From assembly GCF_000715075.1 (NCBI RefSeq), contig NC_134090.1:46755792-46819791 (forward strand): DNA of 64,000 nucleotides. The letters are read 5' to 3'. A model generated the notes under the pieces. That model did not search any database and was not told the origin of the DNA. It saw only the letters and a program-made list of their open reading frames with translations. This document shows, one piece after another, positions 10,682 to 23,130 of this stretch (position 1 is the stretch's first letter; every line of letters begins with the position of its first letter). The translations under genes and the position numbers were made by a program. Source of the DNA: Nicotiana tabacum (lineage: Eukaryota > Streptophyta > Magnoliopsida > Solanales > Solanaceae).

Positions 10682-13383
10682 TGTCACGATCCAATTCCAA
10701 ATTAGATCATGATGGCGCCCAGCACAGTTACTAAGCAAGCAACAGTGAACAATTTAGTGATTCCAATTTTTAATAAGTTCTTCAAACAGTTTACTTTCTT
10801 TAAATTTTTAAAAAAAGTTAATGGATAGTGGATTTTAAAGTGATGATAACGAAAGCAGCTAAATGAAATTATAATTGTAGGGATACAATCTAAAAATCAT
10901 GAGTCTATTAGTGTGTGCCAAGACCCGGTGTCACAAATATATGCGCTACTAGTAGAATATACAAGAGAATCCTAAACTACTGTTTGAAAAAGTATAGATA
11001 GAACAAATAAACAAAAGAGAGACTCTGGCATGCTGCTGAACGGCTCGGAAGGGGGCAGCTTACCGTGAAATCTCGAACCAGGATCAAGTATGTGCGCCAG
11101 ACGCGTATCCAGATGCACCTGCCTTAGATCTTGCACAATTAAGTGCATAAGTGTAGCATGAGTACATAAAACAATATGTACCCAGTAAGTATCTAGTCTA
11201 ACCTCGAAGAAGTAATGACTATGGGTCGACTTGACACTTACTAGGGCTAATAATAATAAGCCAATTTATAGTTAATCATGTATTACATAAATATACCAGA
11301 ACTCATTAACCAAAGATGATATTTATCAGTCTTTCAAAATTATTAAATTTCAAATTTATCTTTCATCTAACATGGAAGCAGTATCAGTTATGAAGAATCC
11401 CAAGAGTTATCATGCGCAAATAATGTCGAGGTCGTACGGGCGAACCAACATAGTAATATTTGAAATGTGAATTGCCGAGGGTCGAACGATGCGAACCACA
11501 CATGCATCTTTTTAATCTGTCGAGGCGCTCGGCTTGTTCCACAAATAAAAAACACTTTAAGAAACACAAGTTTTTCAACAACAGTCAAGTGTTCTATTCA
11601 CAACCTCAAATAAGTGAAACTTATCCCCTTGATATTCTTTTACAATTTTTGAAATTTGATTTGAGCAATCCAATTGACAAGTAAAGTGCAATCATTTCAA
11701 GTACAACATGATATGGGTCCTAGACTATCCGGACTTTAGCATAAATAGTAGCTATGCACGGAATCTCGTTATTTCGTACGTACATAGCCCCCCACAAATA
11801 GACACACATACTAGTTAATTCGCATATGGGGAAATTTCCCTCTTACAAGGTTAGAGAGGAGACTTACTTCGTCTCAAGACCTACTTCCGGTCCAAGATTA
11901 TGCTCAAACCCTCGAATCGGCTCCGAACAATCCAAAACTATTCAAATAGTGCATAAACTAATCAATATATGTCCAAATGTTCATTTTCTAACTATTTAGG
12001 TGATTACCCAATCGTAAATGTAAGGTTCCTAAAATTTACCTCCGGACCCACGTGCCCGGATTCTGGAAATATTTGAAGAAAATTGTTACCCTTTACCTCA
12101 TGAACCTAGATATATGATTTTTACCAAATTCCATAACAAATTTCGTGGTTAAATCTCATTTTTATCAAAAACCTAAGTTTTCCATCTAACCCATAAATTC
12201 CACAAATTTACATATTAAAATCTACCCATAATCTATATATTAAACTCACATTAGGTAGAAATTACTTATCCTCAATAGCTAGGTTGAAATCTCCCTTTTT
12301 GAAGCTCTAAAATCGCCCAAGTGTATGAAGAATGGGAGAAAAATGCATAAGTCCCCTATTAAAGAACCTCACTACCTCTAGTGATTGCGCGCCTGCGGTG
12401 CCTTAGCCGCATCTGCGGTCCCGCACCTGCAAAAAATTCATCGCAGGTGCGCATTTCCCCTACCTGGAGAAGCTCCGCATCTGCAGGCTCAAGGGACCGC
12501 ATCTGCGCACCATCCTGCATCTGCGACCACTGACCTCGCTCCTGCGGTCACGCAGGTGCGCCAAAACTTCTGCACCTGCGGTTCCTGGGCTGCCCTCACT
12601 CACTCGCTTCTGCGGCTCGTGGCTCGCACCTACGAGCTTGCACTTGCGGCAGGCCAAGCGCAGGTGCGATTATAACAGAAACCTGATGCTTCAGCTGTTG
12701 CTCCAAATTCCCAACTTGGTCCGAGCCTCGTCTGATTGACACTCGGGGCCCCGCCCAAATACACCGACAAGTTTAAAATCATAAAACGGAATCGCTCGAA
12801 CTCTCGGAACGCCCGAAACAACACTAAAACTAAGAATCACACCTCAAAACCAATTGAATCAAACTTATGAACTTCAAGTTCTTCAATTTACGTCAAATGC
12901 GTCGAAACGTACTTATACTACTCGAAATCACACCAAATTTTACGTGCAAGTCTTAAATGGCATTATGGAACTATTCCCAATCTCGAAATTTCGTTTGGAC
13001 CTCGATATCACCAAAACCCGCTCCAAGCCAAATTTAAAGAACTTCTAAAATCATCGAAGAACCAACTTTCACTATTAGGCGCTAAAATGCTCTTGGGTCA
13101 TCCAAAATTCGATCTGAACATACGCCCAAGTCTGAAATAATCATACAAACCTATTGGAACCGTCAAATCTTGATTTCGAGGTCGTTTACTAAAAATATTG
13201 ACCGAAGTCAAACTTAGCCTTTTAATCCAACTTAAGGAACCAAGTGTTTCGATTTCAGCCCGAACCCTTCCAAATCCCAAACCAACCATCCCCGCAAGTC
13301 ATAAATCAGTAAAAGCATGTACAGAAAGTCTTATTTAGGGGAACGGGGTTCTAGAAAGCAAAACGACAGGTAGGGTAGTTACA
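10682..13383 (-). mobile_element. Element B 3' LTR
   Basis: On the plus strand it runs from TGTCACGATCC to GGTAGTTACA. It carries the GC-rich word cluster (CGCATCTGCGG type) at about 12383-12670. One donor-like motif is intact (ACTTAC at 11862-11867). The other is mutated from GT to AT at 12264-12269. The partner LTR is at 18594-21263. Confidence 0.9.
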
Positions 13384-13396
13384 TTCTCCATCTCTT
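13384..13396 (-). other. Polypurine tract of element B
   Basis: The minus strand reads AAGAGATGGAGAA directly before the 3' LTR. This is the expected plus-strand DNA primer. Confidence 0.7.
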
Positions 13397-13908
13397 AAAC
13401 AAACATTCGTCCTCAACGGGTTTAGATTAATACCTGGAGTGCTCAATAAGTGTGGATATATGCTCCGCATGTCCTCCTCGGACTCCCAGGTTGCCTTCTC
13501 GACTGGTTGGCCCCTCCACTGAACCTTTACCGTGGAAATCCTCTTGGATCTCAACTGGCGATCTTGTCTAGCAACAATGGCAATTGGCTCCTCTTCATAA
13601 CCCAGGCGCTCATCTAACTGGATAGTGTTGAAGTCTAACACATGTGAAAAGTCGGTGTGATACCTCCGGAGCATAGACACGTGAAAAACCGGATGAACTC
13701 CTAATAGGTTGGGAGGTAAAGCAAGATCATAAGCAACCTCCCCAACTCACCTCAACACCTCAAATGGGCCTATAAACCTTGGGCTAAACTTGCCTTTCTT
13801 TCCGAATCTTATAATCCCCTTCATCGGTGAGACCTTTAACAGAACATTATCGCCCACCATAAATGATAATTCACGCACCTTCTGATCCGTGTAACTCTTC
13901 TGTCTAGA
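13397..13908 (-). pseudogene. pol: Integrase C-terminus and chromodomain-like tail of B
   Basis: The open segment at 13351-13680 carries the SMLRRYHTD end of integrase. It is followed by a chromodomain-like module with RQLRSKRISTVKVQW and TWESEEDM, matching the group II chromodomain-like tail known for Tekay elements, which is thought to guide insertion into heterochromatin. Upstream, to 13908, the integrase C-terminal part is present but frameshifted. The CAG of VKVQW is intact here, whereas both A and D have TAG at this codon. Confidence 0.75.
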
Positions 13909-14640
13909 CTATGCTGTGCGAAGGTGCTCCTGAATCAAGTTCACCTTTTTCAAGGCGTCCTTCACTAAATAAGTACCATATAACTTAGCCTCGCCAGGAT
14001 CAAACCACCTGATGGGAGAACGACATCGCCGACCATATAAAGCCTCAAATGGAGCCATCTCGATGCTGGACTGATAACTATTGTTATAAGCAAACTTGTC
14101 CAAAGACAAGAATCGATCCCACTGTCCTCCAAAGTAAATCACACATTCTCTGAGCATGTCCTCCAAGATCTGAATTGTCCGCTCTGACTGCTCGTCGGTC
14201 TGTGGATGAAATGCTCTGCTGAGATCTACGCGGGTCCCCAACTCACTCTGTACTACTCTCCAGAAATGCAAAGTGAACTGAAGGCCTCTATCTGATATGA
14301 TGGAAACAGGCACGCCATACAACCGAGCTATCCTCCCGAATATATATCTGGGCCAACCTCTCTAAAGTATAAGTAGTTTAAACTCAAATGAAGTGTGCCG
14401 ACTTGGTCAACCTGTCAACAATGACCCAAACTGCATCGAACTTCCGAAAGGTCCGCGGCAACCCAACTACGAAGTCCATAGTAATGCGCTCCCATTTCCA
14501 CTCTGGTATAGTCATCTGCTGGAGTAGGCCACCTAGACTCTGGTGCTCATACTTAACCTGCTGGCAATTTAGGCACCTTGTCTCAGGTCACGATACATCT
14601 TCGTAGTACCTGGAAGAATGGAATATTGAGAACTGTGTGC
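13909..14640 (-). pseudogene. pol: Integrase core of element B
   Basis: The frame at 13909-14322 holds SIISDRGLQFTLHFW (second catalytic Asp) and QTDEQSERTIQILEDM (Glu), plus the GGQWDRFL and APFEALYGRRC landmarks of Ty3-gypsy integrase. The first Asp region (MDFVVGLP type) and the cysteine pair lie upstream, to about 14600, in a separate frame, so a frameshift divides the enzyme. A stop ends the open part near 13909. Confidence 0.8.
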
Positions 14641-14786
14641 CTCATCTAAAATCCTCTCCTTCAAGCCATCGACATTAGGAACACATAGACGACCCTTGGA
14701 GTCGTAGAATGCCATCCTTGCTAGTAGAAACCTCCTTGGAACCACCCTATAGTACCGTCTCTATAAGAACTGCCAAGTATGGATCA

Positions 14787-15218
14787 TCAAAATGTTGAGC
14801 CTTGATTTGCTCCAATAGTGAAGACTGGGCAACAACGTATGCAAGAACTCGGTTGGGCTCTGAAATGTCCAACCTCACAAGTTTGTGCAAAGGATTGGAT
14901 GTCCAAGGCTAGTGGCCTCTCCTCTGCTGGAATGAATGTCAAGATACCCACACTCTTTGCCTTCCAGCTCAAGGCATCTACGACCACGTTCTCCTTGCTC
15001 GGATGATAAATAATAGTGATGTCATAATCCTTCAATAACTCAAGCCATCTGCGCTGCCTCAAATTGAGATCCCTTTGCTTGAACAAGTGCTGCAAACTGC
15101 GGTGATCAATGTAAACCTCATAAGGCACCCCATATAGATAATGCCTCTGGATCTTAAGAGCATGAGCAATCGCGACCAACTCTAGATCATGCATAGGGTA
15201 ATTCTTCTCATGAATCAT
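14787..15218 (-). pseudogene. pol: RNase H C-terminal part and linker of element B
   Basis: It begins within the RNase H domain ([20 protein letters not shown]) with its catalytic Glu. It continues through [13 protein letters not shown] and [20 protein letters not shown], where the last Asp of the active site lies in a VDAL context. A TAG at 15222-15224 separates it from the RT part. The downstream linker towards the integrase zinc finger loses frame. Confidence 0.8.
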
Positions 15219-15221
15219 CAG

Positions 15222-15725
15222 CTAACGTAAAACATATACAACAACTCGTCCCTCCTGCATCAATACACAACCCAAGCCAATGCATGAAGCATCGTAATAC
15301 ACTGTATACATCCTCGAACTGGGAGGCAACACTAGAACCGATGTCGTAGTCAAATCTGTCTTGATCTTTTGAAAGCTCGCCTCATAATCATCAGACCAAC
15401 GGAATGGAGCACCCTTCTGGGTTAATCTAGTCAAAGGTGCTGCAATGGATGAGAAGCCCTCCATAAACCGACGATAATAACCTGTTAATCCTATGAAACT
15501 CCTGATCTCAATCGCCGAAGTGGGATGAGGCCAACTCTGAACTGCCTCAATCTTCTTGGAATCCACCTTAATACCCTCGCCTGATACCACATGCCCCAAG
15601 AATGCCACAGAATCTAACCAAAACTCGCACTTGGAGAACTTAGCATATAGCTTCTGGTCCCGCAAGGTCTGAAACACCACTCTCAAATGCTGCTCGTGTT
15701 CCTCCATACTACGCGAGTACATCAA
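15222..15725 (-). pseudogene. pol: RT thumb/connection and RNase H start of element B
   Basis: It continues RT after the FIDD site with [28 protein letters not shown] and GHVVSGEGI. The conserved TEIRSF-like [16 protein letters not shown] follows, then the first Asp region of RNase H ([10 protein letters not shown]). A two-base deletion near 15757 separates it from the palm. The stop at 15222 is TAG where element A keeps CAG. Confidence 0.85.
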
Positions 15726-15756
15726 AATGTCATCAATGAAGACAATGATGAACGAA

Positions 15757-16356
15757 TCAATAAGGCATAAACACTCTATTCATAAAGTCTATAAACGTCA
15801 CTAGAGCATTAGTCAAGCCGAAAGACATCACTAGAAACTCATAATGACCATATCTAGTATGGAAAGCACTCTTCGGGACATCCGAGTCTCGAATCTTCAA
15901 CTGATGGTACCCTGACCTCAAGTCAATCTTAGAGAACACCCTAGCACCCTGCAACTGGTCAAACAAGTCATCAATATAAGGCAATGGGTACTTGTTCTTG
16001 ATGGTGACCTTATTCAACTGGCAGTAATCAATGCACATCAATATAGTCCCATCTTTCTTCTTCACAAATAACACCGGTACACCCCAAAAGGACACAATTG
16101 ACCTGACGAACCCCTTTGCTAGCAACTCCTCAAGATGTTCCTTTAACTCCTTCAATTCCTTCGGATCCATACAGTATGGTGGGACATATATAGGTTGGGT
16201 ACTTGTAGCCAAGTCAATACAGAAATCAATGTCACAATCTAGTGGCATGCCTAGAAGGTCAGAAGGAAACACATCGGTGAACTCCCGGACTACTGGCACT
16301 GAATCAATCTCCCGAGTCCCTGCGGTAGTATCCCGAACATAGGCTAGATAAGCCAA
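15757..16356 (-). pseudogene. pol: Reverse transcriptase fingers/palm of element B
   Basis: It shows the RT entry [14 protein letters not shown], the finger motif [22 protein letters not shown], and [19 protein letters not shown]. The first catalytic Asp lies in [15 protein letters not shown], and [13 protein letters not shown] follows. The FIDD catalytic pair lies just past the frameshift at about 15757, in another frame. The enzyme copies element RNA into DNA in virus-like particles; this copy cannot make it whole. Confidence 0.9.
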
Positions 16357-16365
16357 ACAACCCTT

Positions 16366-16820
16366 CTAGACCACATGTCTAGCCTTCAGAAAAGAGATAA
16401 CCCGACTGAATGTATTGACAGATGAACTCTTCCACTCCAATCTTGGCAACTCTGGCATCGCTAAAGTAACAGTCTTGGCATGGCAATCAATGGCATGATA
16501 TGGGGATAGCCAGTCCATGCACATGATGACCTCAAAGTCGATCATATCAAGCAACAAAAGGTCCGCTCTAGTTTCGTAACCACAAAATGTAACCACACAG
16601 GACCGATAGATCCGATCTACCATGATAGAATCTCCCACAGGAGTGGACACATAACCGGAGTACCCAATGACTCATGAGGAATATCCAGGAAATGAGCAAA
16701 CAGAGATGACACATATGAATAGGTAAACCCTGGATCAAATATTATCGAAGCATCCCTACCCCAGACAGAAATAATACATATGACCACAACATCTGGTCTG
16801 GCCGGAAAGGCATAGAACAT
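16366..16820 (-). pseudogene. pol: Protease region of element B
   Basis: Two overlapping frames (16617-16820 and 16366-16650) together give a retropepsin-like domain. The catalytic Asp is in IIFDPGFTYSYVSS at about 16739, and the later LLLLDMIDFEVIMCMDWL corresponds to the second half (ILGMDWL type). The frame change falls near 16640. The protease would cut Gag-Pol into working parts. Confidence 0.8.
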
Positions 16821-18401
16821 TGCAGGAACGCCGGTTGGCTAGCCTCCGCCTGAATGAATAGAAGCTGGTTGAACTCCTCCTGCCTGGCCTCCACTTCTAG
16901 GACTGACCCTGCCCACCTGTCCTCCGCCTTTGGGCGGCCGGACAGTTGGTGTTATAATCATGGGCTGCTGGCCCTGCTGCACTGCCTTGCCCCGAAGCCT
17001 GGGGCAGAATCTCCTCACATGACTGAGATCTCCACACTTAAAGCAACCTTCGGGTACAGTGGTCTACTGCCCTGAAGTCTAACCCTGATGGCCTGAATAA
17101 CCATTAGAAGAACCCTGAATAGCTGGCGGCGGTACGAACTCTATAGCATGGCACTAAAGTAGGCATTGGAAGAACCCTGATGACTTGAGTACCCACTAGA
17201 AGAACACTGAATGACTGGTGGGAGGTAAGAACTTTCTGGCATGGCATTCAAATAGGGTCACGCCGGAGCACCCCGAGGAGGTGGTGGTACTGGATATGTA
17301 GGCCTGCTAGGCTGACCCCTCCCGAACTGACCTCTGCCCCTAGCCGGGGCACCTCTAAACTCTCCAGAAAAATGGGACCTCTTGTCCCGCTGCATCTGCT
17401 CTCTACCCCTCTGATGGTAGCCCTCAATCCTCTGAGCTATCTCCACTACTAATTGATAAGAAGTACCCATCTCAACCTCCCAGGCCATAGTAGCCTGAAT
17501 ACCTGAGTGCAACCCCGCAACAAACCTCCGCACTCGCTCCGCCTCGGTAAGAAGTATCATCAGTACATGGCGGGACAACTCAGAAAATCTCACCTCATAA
17601 TCGGTCACAAACAACTGACCATGCTGAAGCTGCTCAAACTAAAACTGCAACTCTTCCCTGTGAGAGGGTGGAATATACTTGTCCAAGAAAAGCTGTGTAA
17701 ATTGGTCCCAAGTCATGGGAGGAGAACCCGTTGGTCTTCCAAGAAGATAGGACTACCACCATCTACGGGCTCTGCCCTCCAGTTGGAAAGTAGTGCAATC
17801 CACCCCATAGGAATCCAATATCCTTATGTTGTGGAGTCTGTCGTTGCATCGATCAATAAAATCCTGGGATCCTCATGCCGCTCACCCCTGAAGACAGAAG
17901 GGTGCAGCCTAGTCGATCTATTTAATAGCTTCTGCAGCTCGCCGTCTGTAACTGGTCTAGGATCAGGTGCAGCTGCCGCAACTGGCTGGGCTCCGCCCAC
18001 GGGTAGAGCACCTGGAGTCTGATATACGACAGTTGCATTCCCCATAGCATGGGCAGTAGGGGTATGTGCTCCCCCTCCCGTCTGAGATGTGGCTGAGTTT
18101 GCTGGGAATAGACCAGCCTAAGTCATAGTGTCTATGAACAGCAGCATACGGCCCATGACCTCCTGAAAGCCTGGTGCTGACATGAAATCTACTGGCGCTA
18201 GGTCTGCTGCGGGCACCTCACCCTGCTCCTCAATAATGGGATCCTCCATCGGATTCGCTGGTGGTGCAACTGGGGCAGCTCTGGGATGCCTTCGTCCCCT
18301 ACCTCGGACTGGTGCCCTCCCCGGCCTCTGCCTCGGCCTCTAGAAATGGGGAGAGTAACTCCTCCCGGGTCTGGAATGTCTGTTGTATGCATTCTCACCA
18401 T
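16821..18401 (-). pseudogene. gag: gag of element B
   Basis: The ATG at 18399-18401 opens the frame MVRMHTTD, followed by a Gly/Arg-rich stretch that changes frame. Later pieces are the GERHEDP block (17824-18045) and the capsid core LFVTDYEVRFSELSRHV through RIEGYHQRGREQM (17258-17614). A CCHC zinc knuckle with all four ligands (GCFKCGDLSHVRRFCP, about 17010-17060) is present. Several frame changes interrupt it. Its junction QRIEGYHQRGREQ is the uninterrupted equivalent of the CACTA target site in A. Confidence 0.8.
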
Positions 18402-18578
18402 CTGTGAGAGAATGAGAGAAAGGAACTTAGTATACCATCTATTGCACGATGGGAGATGAATAAAGAGTAGTTTCCTAACATCCTATAGCCTCTCGAAGAT
18501 AAGTAACGACGTCTCCCCACCGATCTGCAAGACTCTACTAGGTCTGCCCATAACTTGCGAGACCTACGTGAACCTAGA

Positions 18579-18590
18579 GCTCTCATACCA
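18579..18590 (-). other. Primer-binding site of element B
   Basis: The minus strand reads TGGTATGAGAGC, one base from the iMet primer site, three bases from the LTR edge at 18594. Confidence 0.8.
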
Positions 18591-18593
18591 CGT

Positions 18594-21263
18594 TGTCACG
18601 ACCCAATTCAAAATTAGGCTGTGATGGTGCCTAACACCGTTGCTAGGCAAGCCAATAATGAACAATCTAGTGATTTCCATTTTTAATAAGTTCTTCAAAT
18701 AGCTTACTTTCTTAAAATTTATAAAAGAAGTTAATGAATAGCGGATTTTAAAGTGATGATAACAAAAGCAGCTAAATGAAATCATAATTGTAGGGATATA
18801 ATCTAAAAATCATGAGTATACTAGTGTGTGCTAAGACCCGGTATCACAAGTATATGAGATACTAGTAGAATATACAAGAGAATCCTAAACTACTGTCTGA
18901 AATAGTATAGACAGAACAATTAAAAAAAGAAAGACTCCGGCATGCTGCTGAACGGCTCGGAAGGGGGTAGCTCACCGTGAAATCTCAAACCAGGATCAAG
19001 TATGCGCGCCGGATGCGTATCCAGATGCACCTGCCTCATATCCTGCACAACTAAGTGCAGAAGTGTAGCGTGAGTACATAAAATAATACGTACCCAGTAA
19101 GTATCCAGTCTAACCTCAAAGAAGTAATGACGAGAGGTCGACTTGACACTTACTAGGGCTAATGATAATAAGTCAATTTATAGTTAATCATGTATTACAT
19201 AAATATACCAGAACTCATTAACCAAATATGATATTTATCAGTCTTTCAAAGTTATTAAATTTCAAATTTATCTTTCATCTAACATGGAAGCAGTATCAGT
19301 TATGAAGAATACCAAGAGTTATCATGCGCAAATAATGCCGAGGTCGTACGGCTCGAACCAATATAGTAAAATTTAAACTGTGCACTGTCGAGGGCTAAAT
19401 GGCACGAACTATAAATGCATATATTTAACTTTCCGAGGTGCTTGGGCCGCTCCACAAATAGAAAACACTCTAAGAAACACAAGTTTTTCAACAACAGTCA
19501 AGTGTTCTCTTCACAACCTCAAATAAGTGAAACTTATCCCTTAAAAATTCTTTTACAATTTTTGAAATTTGATTTAAGCAATCCAATTGACAAGTAAGGG
19601 CACAATCATTTCAAGTACAACATGATATGGGTCCTAGACTACCCGGACTTTAGCATAATAGTAGCTACGCACGGACTTTCGTCACTTCGTACGTACGTAG
19701 ACTCCCACAAATAGACACACATACTAGTTAATTCATTCTTACAAGGTTAGAAAGGAGACTTACCTCGTCTCAAAGCCTACTTCCGGTCCAAGATTATGCT
19801 CAAACCCTCGAATCGGCATCGAACAATGCAAAACTATTTAGATAGTGCATAAACTAATCATTATATGTCCAAAAGTTTATTTTCTAACTATTTAGGTAAT
19901 TACCCATCCGTAAATGTAAGGTTCCTAAAATTTACCTCCGGGCCCACGTGCCCGGATTCTGAAAATTTGCGAAGAAAGTTGTTACCCATAACCTCATGAC
20001 TCAGATATATGATTTTTACCAAATTCCATAACAAATTTTGTGGTTAAATTTCATTTTTATCAAAAACCTATGTTTTCCATCTAACCAATAAATTCCAGAA
20101 ATTTACATGTTAAAATCTACCCATAATCTATGTAGTAAACTCACATTAGGTAGGAATTACTCACCCTCAATAGTTATGTTTAAATCTCCTTTTTTGAAGC
20201 TCTAAAATGCCCAAGTGTGTGAATATGGGAGAAAAATGCCTAAGTCCCGAATTACTCACTACCTCCAGTGATTCCGCATTTGCGGTGCCTTGGCCGCATC
20301 TGTGGTCCCACACCTGCGGAAAAATCATCGCAGGTGTACATTTCCCCTACCTGGACAAACTCCGCATCTGCGGGCTCAACGGACCGCATCTGCTCAACAT
20401 CCCGCACCTGTGACCACTGACCTTGCACATGCGGTCGCGCAGCTGCGCCAATACTTCCGCACATACGGTTCCTGGGCTACCCTCACTCATTCGCTTCTGC
20501 GGCTCGTGGCTCGTTGCTCGCACCTGTGGCTGGCCAAGCGCAGGTGCGATTATGACAGAAACCTGATGCTTCAGTTGTTGCTCCAAATTCTCAACTTGCT
20601 CCGAGCCTCGTCCGATTGACACTCGGGGCCCCGCTCGAATATATCGACAAGTTTAGAATCATAAAACGGACTCATTCGAACTCGCGAAATGCCCGAAATA
20701 ACACTAAAACTAAGAATCACACCTCAAAACAAATTGAATCAAACTTATGAACTTTAAGTTCTTCAATTTACTTCAAATGCGCTGAAACGTACTTATACTA
20801 CTCGGAATGACACCAAATTTTACGTGCAAGTCTTAAATGGCATTACGGAACTATTTCCGATCTCAAAATTCCATTTGGACCTCGATATCACCAAAACTTG
20901 CTCTAAACCAAATTTAAAGAACTTCTAAAATCTTTGAAGAACCAACTTTCACTATTAGGTGCCAAAACGCTCCCGGGTCATCCAAAATCCAATCCGAACA
21001 TACGCCCAAGTCCGAAATTATCATATAAATTTATTGGAACCGTCAAATCCCGATTTTGAGATCATTTACTAAAAATGTTGAACGAAGTCAAACTTGGCCT
21101 TTCAAGCCAACTTAAGGAACCAAGTATTCCGATTTCAACTTGAACCCTTCCAAATCCCGAACCAACCATCCCTGCAAGTCATAAATTAGTAAAAGCATGT
21201 ACCAAAAGTCTTATTTAGGGGAATGTGGTTCTAGAAAGCAAAACGACTGGTCAGGTTGTTACA
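18594..21263 (-). mobile_element. Element B 5' LTR
   Basis: On the plus strand it runs from TGTCACGACCC to GGTTGTTACA. The word cluster is at about 20270-20550. Donor-like motifs are at 20159-20164 (sense GTGAGT) and 19758-19763 (sense GTAAGT). The acceptor-like TTGTGCAG has its CAG at 19043-19045. It pairs with the LTR at 10682-13383. Confidence 0.9.
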
Positions 21264-22636
21264 TGTATGAAATATTTTTTAAAAAATAATGAGTGGTATA
21301 ATAGACGAAGTCAATTGAATAGAGCCAACAGACAAGTTATAAGAGCATTAGTACAAAGAAGAATCATAGAATAAAAAGCTGATTGAGAAAAAAAAGAATT
21401 ATACAGTAAAATATTGTCTTCAACTGCTACGAATGCCTTATTGCTTTATTTGTTTTGAGTATTAATTTGATAAACATGTTCTGTCCAAGGGATGTGAATA
21501 ATTTATTTAATGTTGTTATTCCTTTACTGGTGGAGTGGGTGGATAAATTTGGTGCTATACCAATTCAACTTAGTTACACCGTTAACTCTAGTTATGCCAT
21601 TGTGAGAAAATTGTTCACTAGTAGCCACAGTAAAAATTTAAAACCTTAGTATAAAAATCTGCATCAACCTGCTTGAAAAAGTTGAGGAAGTTACAGATGA
21701 AAATTAAAGTTAAATATTTTCTCATGGAATTATCTAGTGGTAGTTCTTCTAGTTCAAGGTTTTTCGGGATATAAGCTACATGGTACTAATATAATTCGTA
21801 ATATGTACATATCAAGAAAATTGTTGACCATATGTTCTTTATATATCCCTTTTTATGCATTTTCTGAAATATTCTGCTAAAGGTTGTCTAACCTAATAAT
21901 AGGATTATATTCTATACCTAATCATGTTTATATTCTCTTTGTTTTATCATTCTGGTCAAGCACTATGGCATTTGATAATTTGGCGTGTGGAAGAAATCAT
22001 TCTGATTAAGAGTCGGAGAAATTTTTGTATGATGTTTATTGTAGTTTTATAGCTATTTTATAACAATAGTTATTAGATGCAAAATTATACTAGCTATTGA
22101 ATTCAAATAGTTTACTCTTTTCGTGTGTTATTGACACTTGAAATTATGGATTAGTAGTTGTTTTTGTTTATCGTGGATTTATGAAATGTATTATGCTTAT
22201 TATTATTATTAAATATAAATTTTGCATATTGGGCAACAGAAATGATGGCAAAACACTTAAATTTTACTGGTAATAAAGAGAATTGCTAGAAATCCACTTT
22301 TTCCAATCATTACTATTACTACTAAAAAGGTTCTCTTTTACTGGCACTAAAATAGATTTTTACCAACAATAACAAAGGTTGCTAAACGTATGCCCTAGGA
22401 TATTCTGTAAGGGATTTAGCCATTTTAATTGCCGGTAATAATAACCGCTAAAACTTATGAACCTTTACTGGCGATGATTGGGGTCTTTACCAGCACTTGG
22501 TGTAATAGTCGGTAAAGCCTTTGCCGACGCTAGATACAACGGCTAATGTTTAATTACCGGTAAATATTTTAGCGGAAATTAGAATTGCCGCTACAGATCA
22601 TATTTATTGTCGCTAAAGACCTTTTTTGTTGTAGTG
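21264..22636. other. CACTA right arm, noncoding
   Basis: This is AT-rich up to about 22250. After that comes a subterminal zone with repeated words such as TTACCGG, AGCGG and GCCGCTA, which would be transposase binding sites by analogy with En/Spm. No transposase motif is visible. A 64-codon open stretch at 21455-21649 matches nothing I know. Confidence 0.6.
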
Positions 22637-22639
22637 TAT

Positions 22640-23130
22640 CGTCAGCGGGGTCGAGAGCAGATGCCACAGGACAAGCAGTTTCGCTATTCTGGAGGGTTCA
22701 GTGGTGCCCCATCTGGGGGCAGAGGTCAGTTTGGGAGAGGTCAGCCTAGCAGGCCCACATATCCAGCATCGCCGCTTCTTCAGGGTGCTCCAGTTCAACC
22801 TTATTTCTGCGCTATGCCAGAGAGTTCCTACCGTCCACCAGCTATTCAGGGTTTCTCTAGTAGGTATTCAGGCTATCAAGGTCAGACTTCAGGTCAGCAG
22901 TCCTTCGTACCGAGAGGTTGTTTCGAGTGAGGGGATTTCAGCCACATGTAGAGGTTCCTTCCCAAGCTTCGGGGCAAGGCAATGTAGTAGAGTTCTCAGC
23001 CTATGATTATAGCACCAATAGCCGCACCAGCCATCTGGCCGCCCAGAGGCGGAGGGCAGGTGGGTAGGGGCCATCCTAGAGGTGGAGGCCAGTCAGGTGG
23101 CGCTCCAGCTAGATCTATGCTTTTTCGGCC
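22640..23130 (+). pseudogene. gag: gag of element A, C-terminal part
   Basis: It resumes after the CACTA with RQRGREQMPQDKQ. Gly/Pro-rich repeats (RGQFGRGQPSRPTYP) and a degenerate CCHC knuckle near 22914-22960 follow. In the knuckle the second Cys codon is TGA and the last Cys is replaced by Leu, so the zinc finger is destroyed. Frameshifts lead into the protease. Confidence 0.8.

Larger units (their letters stand above)
10682..21263 (-). mobile_element. Element B: Tekay-like Ty3-gypsy retrotransposon
   Basis: B is about 10.6 kb, inserted in the CACTA and read on the minus strand. Its LTRs are 2702 and 2670 bp. The primer site is at 18579-18590 and the polypurine tract at 13384-13396. The flanks are TGTGT (10677-10681) and TGTAT (21264-21268), a TSD with one mismatch. 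Domains run gag, CCHC, PR, RT, RNase H, IN, chromodomain-like tail. The LTRs differ visibly, by roughly a tenth in the first few hundred bases, so this is an old copy. It is related to A but in the opposite orientation. Confidence 0.9.
7761..22636. mobile_element. Non-autonomous CACTA (En/Spm-type) transposon
   Basis: The left end reads CACTACAAGAAAAACGC and the right end is the inverted CACTACAACAAAAAAGG. Both are flanked by the 3-bp duplication TAT (7758-7760 and 22637-22639), as expected for the CACTA superfamily. Removing the insert joins gag codons in frame. Without nested element B the transposon is about 4.3 kb. I found no recognisable transposase, so it probably depended on an autonomous relative. 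The subterminal zones hold repeated TTACCGGTAA- and AGCGG-like words. Confidence 0.9.

Noticed and set aside
21455..21649. 64-codon frame in CACTA right arm as a transposase piece
   Set aside because: No transposase motif, AT-rich context and no continuation in any frame.
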